Assembly (NCBI GenBank): GCA_000751555.1
Contig: CCEZ01000043.1
Coordinates: 1 to 64,000 of the forward strand
DNA length: 64,000 bases
Reading direction: 5' to 3'
Source: Anaerosalibacter massiliensis
GTDB taxonomy: Bacteria > Bacillota > Clostridia > Tissierellales > Sporanaerobacteraceae
Part shown: positions 57,749 through 64,000 of the stretch, one piece after another
Layout: each line of letters starts with the position of its first letter
Numbering within the stretch: the first letter of the stretch is position 1
Notes under the pieces: generated by a model
What the model was told of the DNA's origin: nothing
Database searches by the model: none
The model's input: the letters and a program-made list of their open reading frames with translations, nothing else
Translations under genes and position numbers: made by a program

Positions 57749-58669
57749 TTATGCATTTTTAAGCAAAAAATTATTTAGGTATTTAAATGTCCAATTTATT
57801 AAATCAATACAAAGATCTGCAGTAGTATCGTTTTCATCAAGAAGTGGGTTTAACTCAACAAAATCCATTGATTTTACAAAGTTGGTGCTTAATAAATCTT
57901 TAAGTATTTTCTTTGTTTCTTCTAAACTAAATCCTCCTTCAACTGGTGTTCCAGTACCAGGGACTAAACTTTTATCTAAAGCATCTATATCAAAGCTTAA
58001 ATGTACTCCATCAATATTAGTAGATTTTATACTATTTATAACTTCATTCATAACAGCATCAAGTCCAATTTTGTTAATTTTATCCATAGTGTATAAGTTT
58101 AAATCTAAATCTTTTGCAAGTTTAATTTCTCCCTCATCTAAATCTCTAGCACCAATAATATATACATTTTCAGGCTTAACTTTTGGACCGTCAAAATATA
58201 CATTTGTTAATAATGGATTTCCTACACCTAATGCTGCAGCTAATGGCATTCCATGACTATTGCCAGAAGGAGATGTTTCTTCAGTATTTATATCCCCATG
58301 AGCATCCACCCATATTACGGCTAAATTTTCAAAATATTTGCTAGCTCCAGATATACTTCCCAGTCCTAATGCATGATCTCCACCAATTATAAATGGAAAA
58401 TTTTCTGAATTAAGAGAATTATATACTAAATGAGCAAGATTATTATTTATATTTGTTATAGATTTTAAGTATTTAATATGATCATGGTCAGCATATTTTT
58501 CTGATTCAGAAATTTCAGGTATGAATAAACTTCCAAAGTCATAAACTTTATGGTTTTGATTTTCTATAGTTTTTACTACATTTTTCTCTCTTAATTTTTT
58601 AGGGCCATATTGAGCACCATTTCGATCGCACCCATACATAATAGGTACTGTTAATAAATTAATATCCAT
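57749..58669 (-). CDS. rocF: Arginase/agmatinase-family ureohydrolase, probably arginase
   Basis: 306 residues. All manganese motifs present: GGDHALGLGS near residue 98, VIWVDAHGDINTEETSPSGN near 120 with the arginase-type NSHGMPLA following, and LSFDIDALDKSLVPGTGTPV near 225-243. N-terminus VPIMYGCDRNGAQYGPKKLR also fits arginase. Hydrolyses arginine to ornithine and urea. Own ribosome site (AAGGAGG) and promoter region; monocistronic. Confidence 0.9.
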   Translation of the reverse strand: MDINLLTVPIMYGCDRNGAQYGPKKLREKNVVKTIENQNHKVYDFGSLFIPEISESEKYADHDHIKYLKSITNINNNLAHLVYNSLNSENFPFIIGGDHALGLGSISGASKYFENLAVIWVDAHGDINTEETSPSGNSHGMPLAAALGVGNPLLTNVYFDGPKVKPENVYIIGARDLDEGEIKLAKDLDLNLYTMDKINKIGLDAVMNEVINSIKSTNIDGVHLSFDIDALDKSLVPGTGTPVEGGFSLEETKKILKDLLSTNFVKSMDFVELNPLLDENDTTADLCIDLINWTFKYLNNFLLKNA

Positions 58670-59525
58670 ATTTTAAAATTCCTCCTTGAAATTTTGTATA
58701 ATAAACAGATTATATACCTATATATTCTATTGTATCATTTAAAATAGCTAGATTAAAGTAATAATATGGGTTCTTTTTTTAAAAAAACCATAATGAATTC
58801 TTATACATCTCATGAATACTTAATCATGTCTTTTTAGGAATGTATTTATATAAAAATTCTCTATCTTTCTAATTCCATCTAAAATCAAAGGATCTCAATA
58901 ATTAGAGAGATTATATTAAATAATTTTAATAATTACAATATTATTATTGAGTTTTTTAATAGCAATAGTATATTAACTCCTTAATTCTTAAAAGGGAAAT
59001 TATTCATATTGCGATATAATATTTAGTAAAATATAAAAATAATTAAAAATTTAATGAAGTCTTTAAATATACATATGATTCAAACCAATTCTATATATTT
59101 AGTACATGTAGCGAGACTTGATTCAGGTCAAGCAGCTATTAAAAATTATATAACTGTAGAAAGTATCTGATTTTTTTAGTTCGAATGGTAGTATAAATAA
59201 ATGCTCCTTTCTAGCAAGATTAAACTAGAAAGGAGCATTTTATAATCTGGCTTGGGTGATAAACTATTTTTGAATTTAATAATAAATATAATTTGAATAT
59301 GAATTGAATTAAAATAATATAATTCAAATATGGTTTATAAAACTTTTTATTTATATTTTAATTTATGTATTGGTATTTAGAATATAAAATAATGGCTATA
59401 TATAGCTAGTGTATGCACTATTTTTATTTATAAGAAATTAAACATATATTGGTATAAATATTGCATGTAGATATGAATGAAAAGTTTGGCAGTGTAATTA
59501 TATTACTGAAAAAGGAGAGGATTTT
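58670..59525. other. Long intergenic region upstream of the pyrimidine cluster
   Basis: 856 bases, mostly AT-rich. A hairpin AAATGCTCCTTTCTAG / CTAGAAAGGAGCATTT (59199-59240) lies inside a stretch (59188-59230) that closely resembles 48345-48388, so it belongs to a dispersed repeat. A palindrome CTTGA-TTCAGG-TCAAG is at ~59119-59134. The promoter of the next operon is probably within 59400-59500. No gene seen. Confidence 0.5.
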
Positions 59526-60911
59526 GTGAAAGACTTTGATCTAGTAATTAGGAATGGGACTATCGTTACATCCTCCGATATATTTAGTGGAGATATCGGA
59601 ATAAAAAGGGGGGAAATTAAGGAGCTAGGAAGAAATTTATCTGAAAGAGCAGAAGACGTTTATGATGCAAAAGGAAAATATATATTTCCTGGAGGTATAG
59701 ATGCACATACTCATTTAGACATGCCTTTTGGTGGAACATTTTCAAGTGATGATTTCAATACTGGAACTAAGGCAGCTGCTATTGGAGGAACTACAACCAT
59801 AGTTGATTTTGCAGTTCAACCACAGGGAAAAACTTTAAATGAGACTATAGAAATGTGGAGAGAAAAGGCGGACGGAAATGCTTGTATAGATTATGGACTA
59901 CATCTTGCTATTACTCAAATGAATGATAAAACAAGAGAAGAAATACCTCAAGTAATAAGAGATGGGTATTCAAGCTTTAAGGTATTTATGATTTATGAAG
60001 GAATGATGGTTGATGATTTAACATTTATGGAAGTACTAGATATAGCCAGTGAAAATAATGGACTAATTAGTGTTCATGCTGAAAATCCTTTTGTTATAGA
60101 CTATTTTACTAAGAAATTATTAGAATCTGGTAAGACAGCTCCTAAATATCATGAAATATCAAGACCAGCATACTGTGAAGGTGAGGCAACTAATAGGGCT
60201 ATTAGTTTAGCTAAAATGACAAATGCACCACTTTATGTAGTACATTGTAGCTGTGAAGAATCTGCATCTGAAATTAAAAAAGCAAGAGAAGAAGGATTTC
60301 CTATCATGGGTGAAACATGCCCTCAATATTTATTATTATCCAGAGACAATTATGAAGAAGAAGGATTTAATGGTGCAAAATATGTAATGTCCCCACCACT
60401 TAGAGATAAGAAAAACTGGAATTATTTATGGAAAGCTTTAAATGATGGAGTATTGCAAACAGTTGCCACTGACCATTGCCCTTTTTTCATGAAGCAAAAA
60501 AGAATGGGATTAGATGATTTTACTAAAATTCCAAATGGAGCTCCAGGGATAGAATTGAGAATGGCTTTAATGTATTCATATGGTGTAGATAAGGGAAATA
60601 TTTCTATTGAAAAATTTGTTCAATTAACATCAACAAATGTAGCAAAAATTTTTGGACTATATCCTAAAAAGGGCTCTATTGTTGTAGGAGGAGACGCAGA
60701 TTTAATGATATTTGATCCTGAAAAGAAAGTAAAGATAAGTAAAGATATTTTGCATGAAAATGTAGACTATACACCTTATGAGGAACTTGAATTGAAGGGA
60801 TATCCTGTAGCAACATTTTCTAGAGGAGAGCTAATAGCTGAAGATGGTGAATATATTGGATCTGAAAATAGAGGAGAATTTATTAAAAGAAGTGGACCTA
60901 AAATTATTTAA
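59526..60911 (+). CDS. hydA: Dihydropyrimidinase (D-hydantoinase)
   Basis: 461 residues, GTG start after AAAGGAGAGG. Cyclic amidohydrolase: HTH metal motif in GGIDAHTHLDMPFGG near 58, carboxylated lysine in SSFKVFMIYEG near 148, later metal His in ISVHAEN and LYVVHCSCEES, and catalytic Asp in VATDHCPF near 315. Opens dihydrouracil to N-carbamoyl-beta-alanine (also hydantoins). First gene of a cluster with an N-carbamoyl amidohydrolase, CoA-ester lyase homologues and PreT, which together point to reductive pyrimidine breakdown. Confidence 0.9.
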   Translation: MKDFDLVIRNGTIVTSSDIFSGDIGIKRGEIKELGRNLSERAEDVYDAKGKYIFPGGIDAHTHLDMPFGGTFSSDDFNTGTKAAAIGGTTTIVDFAVQPQGKTLNETIEMWREKADGNACIDYGLHLAITQMNDKTREEIPQVIRDGYSSFKVFMIYEGMMVDDLTFMEVLDIASENNGLISVHAENPFVIDYFTKKLLESGKTAPKYHEISRPAYCEGEATNRAISLAKMTNAPLYVVHCSCEESASEIKKAREEGFPIMGETCPQYLLLSRDNYEEEGFNGAKYVMSPPLRDKKNWNYLWKALNDGVLQTVATDHCPFFMKQKRMGLDDFTKIPNGAPGIELRMALMYSYGVDKGNISIEKFVQLTSTNVAKIFGLYPKKGSIVVGGDADLMIFDPEKKVKISKDILHENVDYTPYEELELKGYPVATFSRGELIAEDGEYIGSENRGEFIKRSGPKII

Positions 60912-60925
60912 TAAAGGAGGGTTCC

Positions 60926-61399
60926 ATGACTTATTTAATGGCTTTAAGTATTAGTACAGGAATTTTATGTGGAATATGGTCTCAGATTAGTATACCTATG
61001 GGTATGTTTACTTGGGCTGGTTTTGCAGGATGTACTACTTATTTTGCATCAGGTAAACATAAGATGGAAGGATTTTTATTAACCATTAGACAAAATATTT
61101 TTGGAGTGTTTTGTGGAATGATGATTATAGTTTTGGGCGATCATTTTCCCTTTCCCGGTTCAATAATTATCTTTAGTGGATTAGTTACATTTATAATGTG
61201 TATAGCAGGGAAATATAAATACTTTGCATTTATACCGGGAACTTTCGTGGGATGCTTCTCAACATTTGCTGGAAATGGGGATTGGAAAATATTGATACCA
61301 TCTTTATTTTTAGGTGCATTATTAGGAATTGGGTGCGAATTAGGTGGAGATTTGCTATTTTCAATATTTGGAAAAAATGAAACAGAAAAGCAAGATTAA
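60926..61399 (+). CDS. DUF1097 membrane protein
   Basis: 157 residues, start after AAAGGAGGG. Four to five membrane helices; typical DUF1097 (YcdZ-like) motifs PMGMFTWAGFAGCTTYFASG near 28-47, and FIPGTFVGCFSTFAGNGDW near 107-125. No biochemical role established for the family. Between the dihydropyrimidinase and the amidohydrolase genes with close spacing, so likely transports a substrate or product of the pathway (inference). Confidence 0.8.
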   Translation: MTYLMALSISTGILCGIWSQISIPMGMFTWAGFAGCTTYFASGKHKMEGFLLTIRQNIFGVFCGMMIIVLGDHFPFPGSIIIFSGLVTFIMCIAGKYKYFAFIPGTFVGCFSTFAGNGDWKILIPSLFLGALLGIGCELGGDLLFSIFGKNETEKQD

Positions 61400-61442
61400 A
61401 AAGTATAAAGGTAGGATGAATTAAAAAAGGGGGTCCTATATT

Positions 61443-62672
61443 ATGTATATTTGTAATGCAAATAGAATGAAGGATAAGATAGAGACTTTTTCAAATTATG
61501 GAGATACAGGTAATGGTGGAATTACTAGATATTCATTATCTAAAGAAGCTATTCAGGCTAGAGAAGAATTTATAAGGAGAATGGAGGCTATTGGTGCTGA
61601 AATAGCTACTGATGACATGGCAAATATATATGCTATTATTCCAGGTTCAGATCCTAATGCAAAGAGAATTGTTATGGCATCTCATGTTGATTCAGTAAAA
61701 AATGGAGGCAATTATGACGGTATATTAGGTGTTATATCAGCTATGGAAGTTTTGGAAACTATTGTTCATGAGAAAATTCCTCATAAGCATCCACTTACAG
61801 CTATGATTTGGACAAATGAAGAAGGTTCATTATATCCACCTGCAATGATGTCATCAGGAGTGATTTGTGAAAAGTTTGATAAAGATATAATGCTTGCGTC
61901 AAAAAGTATATTAGATGGAAAGACTACTTTTGGTGAAGCTTTAAAAGCAAGTGGTTATATCGGGAAAGAAGAAAATAGATTAAATCCTTTTGACTATAAA
62001 TGTATGTTTGAACTTCATATAGAACAAGGTCCAATACTTGAAAAAGCTAATAAAGATATTGGTGTTGTAACTTGTGTACTTGGTATGGTTAATTATAGAA
62101 TTAGAACTTATGGTCAAGCTGATCATGCTGGTACGACCCCTATGAAATATAGGAAAGATGCTCTTTATGCAGCTGCTCAGGTTCTTATTCATCTTCACAA
62201 TGAATTAGATAAACTTGACTCGGAACTTGTTTATACAACTGGTGAAATTAAATGCAATCCATGTGTACATACAGTAATTCCTGATTTTATTGATTTTTCA
62301 ATTGATGCAAGGCATGAAGATCCTAAAGTAATTGAACAGGTTGTTAATATTATTGAAAATATACCTAAAGAATTTGCTAAATGTGAGGTTGGCTATGAGA
62401 AAGCTTGGGCTCGTGAAACAGTATATTTTAATGAAGAATTAGTAGGCTTTGTCAAAGACTCTGCTGATGAATTAGGTGTTTCTAATCAGTATATAAATAG
62501 TGGAGCAGGCCATGATGCTCAGTTTGTATCAGAAATGATTCCTACTACTATGATTTTCGTTCCTTCAAAGGATGGGCGTAGTCATTGTGAGTCTGAGTTT
62601 ACATCTGTAGAAGAATGCACAAATGGTGCTAGTGTAATGCTAAATGCAGTTCTTAAAGCAGATGCAAAATAA
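61443..62672 (+). CDS. N-carbamoyl-amino-acid amidohydrolase (M20 family; probable beta-ureidopropionase)
   Basis: 409 residues, start after AAAGGGGGTCC. Hydantoinase/carbamoylase-type M20 enzyme: GNGGITRYSLSKEAIQAREE near the N-terminus, metal motifs MASHVDSVKNGGNYDG near 80, IWTNEEGSLYPPAMMSSGV near 120, ELHIEQGPILEKANKDIGVV near 185, the dimerisation-domain GQADHAGTTPM near 218 and INSGAGHDAQFVSEMIPTTM near 345. Would hydrolyse N-carbamoyl-beta-alanine to beta-alanine, CO2 and ammonia. Allantoate amidohydrolase is an alternative in the same family; the dihydropyrimidinase/PreT context favours the first. Confidence 0.88.
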   Translation: MYICNANRMKDKIETFSNYGDTGNGGITRYSLSKEAIQAREEFIRRMEAIGAEIATDDMANIYAIIPGSDPNAKRIVMASHVDSVKNGGNYDGILGVISAMEVLETIVHEKIPHKHPLTAMIWTNEEGSLYPPAMMSSGVICEKFDKDIMLASKSILDGKTTFGEALKASGYIGKEENRLNPFDYKCMFELHIEQGPILEKANKDIGVVTCVLGMVNYRIRTYGQADHAGTTPMKYRKDALYAAAQVLIHLHNELDKLDSELVYTTGEIKCNPCVHTVIPDFIDFSIDARHEDPKVIEQVVNIIENIPKEFAKCEVGYEKAWARETVYFNEELVGFVKDSADELGVSNQYINSGAGHDAQFVSEMIPTTMIFVPSKDGRSHCESEFTSVEECTNGASVMLNAVLKADAK

Positions 62673-62690
62673 AAAATAGGAGGTTAGACA

Positions 62691-63140
62691 ATGAGGGATA
62701 CTTCAGTGTTGAGTTATAAAATTACAACAGCAGATGGGGCAAATCAGGAGGGTATTATATCAGTTGGAAGACAATTTGACTTTTGGGGAGATGCAGAAAC
62801 AGAATTAATGATATTAAATGATGGTGATGAATCGCTATGCTTAGGTTATAAAGATGTACATTTTTATGATGATATATATGTAGGAGATCAAATTGAATTT
62901 AAAGCTACAATGGCAAGGATAGGGAATACTTCAAGAACTTTAAAATTGGAAACTTTTAAAATAGCTACTCCATCAAAACGGATTGGCATAAAAGATGCTA
63001 AAGACTCTGATATGTATTATTATGATGAACCTAAATTAATTTCAGAAGGTAGTGTTGTGCTAGTAGTCAGAAAAGAATTACAAAGGGGAAGACAACCTGA
63101 TGGAATAATAAGAAATCCGTGGAAAGAAATTGCTGATTAA
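62691..63140 (+). CDS. Hotdog-fold CoA-ester lyase, beta-alanyl-CoA/3-aminobutyryl-CoA ammonia-lyase type (subunit 1)
   Basis: 149 residues, start after GGAGG. One hotdog domain. WGDAETELM near residue 32, then DGDESLCLGYKDV, YVGDQIEFKATMARIGNTSR and LETFKIAT resemble by eye the beta-alanyl-CoA ammonia-lyase of Clostridium propionicum (WGDVGTELM, YVGDFMEY, GYKDI as I recall it), including the Glu of TEL. It would remove ammonia from beta-alanyl-CoA to give acrylyl-CoA. Followed by a second, different hotdog gene. Both sit between the beta-alanine-forming amidohydrolase and preT, consistent with further use of beta-alanine. Confidence 0.75.
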   Translation: MRDTSVLSYKITTADGANQEGIISVGRQFDFWGDAETELMILNDGDESLCLGYKDVHFYDDIYVGDQIEFKATMARIGNTSRTLKLETFKIATPSKRIGIKDAKDSDMYYYDEPKLISEGSVVLVVRKELQRGRQPDGIIRNPWKEIAD

Positions 63141-63167
63141 TAATTGAAATTAAAATGGAGGGTTAAT

Positions 63168-63569
63168 ATGAGTGCTAAAAGTGATTATAAATCAAATGAG
63201 AGTGCTACTCTACGCTACAGAATGTCTAGTAAAGATGAATTTTATGGAGGCGGTATAGTAAATGGGTCAAGAGCTATAACTCTTATGTGTGATGTTGCAG
63301 AAAAATTGGTAAATAAGGTATTTGGAAACAATGGACGGTGTACTGAAGTTGAAAGTATTCGTCTACATTCCCCCATTCATGCTGGAGATTATATGGAATT
63401 CATAGCAAGAGTTATAGATAGAAAAGATGACTGTATAAAAATAGGATGCCGTTCTTTCAAAATTGCAGGTATACCAGAAGAGCCAGAATTTCCGAGTTCA
63501 ATAGATGTATTGGAAGAACCTACAATTTCAACTGATATGATTATAGTTTATAAATCTAGAGATGACTAA
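63168..63569 (+). CDS. Hotdog-fold protein, second ammonia-lyase-like subunit
   Basis: About 133 residues from ATG 63168 (ATGGAGGG upstream; the in-frame ATG at 63144 precedes that site). A hotdog domain: EFYGGGIVNGSRAITLMCDV near 24-42, SPIHAGDYMEFIARVIDRKD near 70-90, and GCRSFKI. It aligns with its neighbour in the same blocks but has MCDVAEKL where the neighbour has WGDAETEL, keeping the Glu one place shifted. It also has YGGGIVNGS, closer to the 3-aminobutyryl-CoA lyase pattern YxGNLVxGA. Likely forms a mixed complex with the first gene or uses a related substrate such as beta-aminoisobutyryl-CoA from thymine. Confidence 0.65.
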   Translation: MSAKSDYKSNESATLRYRMSSKDEFYGGGIVNGSRAITLMCDVAEKLVNKVFGNNGRCTEVESIRLHSPIHAGDYMEFIARVIDRKDDCIKIGCRSFKIAGIPEEPEFPSSIDVLEEPTISTDMIIVYKSRDD

Positions 63570-63628
63570 GTGTAGTGCAAGTTTAGAGATAATTAAGAAT
63601 CGGAAATAAAATATTAGGGGGAAAGATT

Positions 63629-64000
63629 ATGACAAGAACAATAGATTTAGAATATGGAAAGTCTATGAAGAGGAAACTTAATATTAGGACTGCTATGGAG
63701 GAAGCATCCCGTTGTCTTTTATGTCATGATGCACCTTGTAGTAGAGACTGCCCTGCAGGAACCGATCCAGGAAGCTTTATTCGTTCTATTAGATTTAGAA
63801 ATATAAAAGGTGCAACAGAAACAATTAGAAAAAATAATATATTGGGAGGATGCTGTAGTCTAATCTGTCCACGTGAGAAATTATGTGAGGAAGCTTGTAG
63901 TAGGACTGGTATAGATAAGCCAATTAGAATTGGAGAATTGCAAGAATTTGCTATTGAACAAGAAAAGATCTTTGGAATGGAAGTTTTAAAAGCACCTAAA
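63629..64000 (+). CDS. preT: NAD-dependent dihydropyrimidine dehydrogenase subunit PreT (5-prime part, runs off the window)
   Basis: First 124 codons only, start after GGGGGAAAG. The N-terminal double [4Fe-4S] domain shared by PreT, DPD and glutamate synthase small subunits is complete: ASRCLLCHDAPCSRDCPAGT, then GGCCSLICPREKLCEEACSR and IRIGELQEFAIEQE. The flavin domain lies beyond the window. PreT with PreA interconverts uracil and dihydrouracil; preA is expected next. The choice of PreT over a glutamate synthase subunit rests on the R-x(2)-D-C-PAGTDPGSF pattern and the cluster. Confidence 0.82.
   Translation, partial: MTRTIDLEYGKSMKRKLNIRTAMEEASRCLLCHDAPCSRDCPAGTDPGSFIRSIRFRNIKGATETIRKNNILGGCCSLICPREKLCEEACSRTGIDKPIRIGELQEFAIEQEKIFGMEVLKAPK

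Noticed and set aside
57741-58256. Plus-strand 171-codon frame opposite the arginase gene
   Set aside because: Shadow of a well-supported minus-strand arginase.

Overview
The window is very AT-rich DNA of a strictly anaerobic, low-GC Firmicute. The best match in character is an amino-acid-fermenting member of the Clostridia/Tissierellia. This rests on gene content: a Stickland-type selenoprotein reductase component (betaine/sarcosine-reductase type) with an in-frame TGA and a SECIS-like hairpin, a Re-citrate synthase operon, a sulfite-reductase-like iron-sulfur protein, a diaminopropionate ammonia-lyase/YgeY pair and a reductive pyrimidine-degradation cluster. No rRNA, tRNA or CRISPR array was seen.

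Layout. 0-3.3 kb: a MatC-type dicarboxylate carrier, then a GntR(YtrA-like) regulator with a palindromic operator, a DUF1648 membrane protein and a permease fragment. 3.6-6.8 kb: glycerol uptake (glpP-glpF-glpK) behind a hairpin leader that is a candidate GlpP antitermination target. 7.1-14.9 kb: an anabolic half-TCA operon (Re-citrate synthase, aconitase, NAD-type isocitrate dehydrogenase, pyruvate carboxylase) that would lead from pyruvate to 2-oxoglutarate. 15-17.7 kb: ftsH and a rhomboid protease.

17.8-51.4 kb is an accessory zone full of decayed mobile DNA: remnants of IS3 (three), IS200/605 tnpB, IS66, IS630, ISLre2-like, IS256, IS1182 and a large serine recombinase. Between them lie broken genes (NhaC-type antiporter, OmpR-type response regulator, Cache-domain histidine kinase, several acetyltransferase and reductase fragments) and intact cargo: a corrinoid-type methyltransferase, TraX, an AraC-dpaL-ygeY module that is visibly less AT-rich, acetyltransferases, an ECF sigma/anti-sigma pair, a short UvrA paralogue with MarR, an Lsa-like ABC-F protein with an attenuator leader, a cupin protein, a secreted protein of unknown function and a DUF1538 transporter with a tandem P-II protein.

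51.5-64 kb returns to core catabolism. It holds a two-gene component B of a selenium-dependent reductase followed by a BCCT transporter, a Dsr-like protein and an arginase. The last stretch (59.5-64 kb, running off the end) encodes dihydropyrimidinase, DUF1097, an N-carbamoyl-amino-acid amidohydrolase, two different small hotdog proteins of the beta-alanyl-CoA/3-aminobutyryl-CoA ammonia-lyase type, and PreT. Read together, this suggests an anaerobic route uracil -> dihydrouracil -> N-carbamoyl-beta-alanine -> beta-alanine -> (CoA ester) -> acrylyl-CoA + ammonia, a pyrimidine fermentation cluster. It is the most interesting candidate system here.
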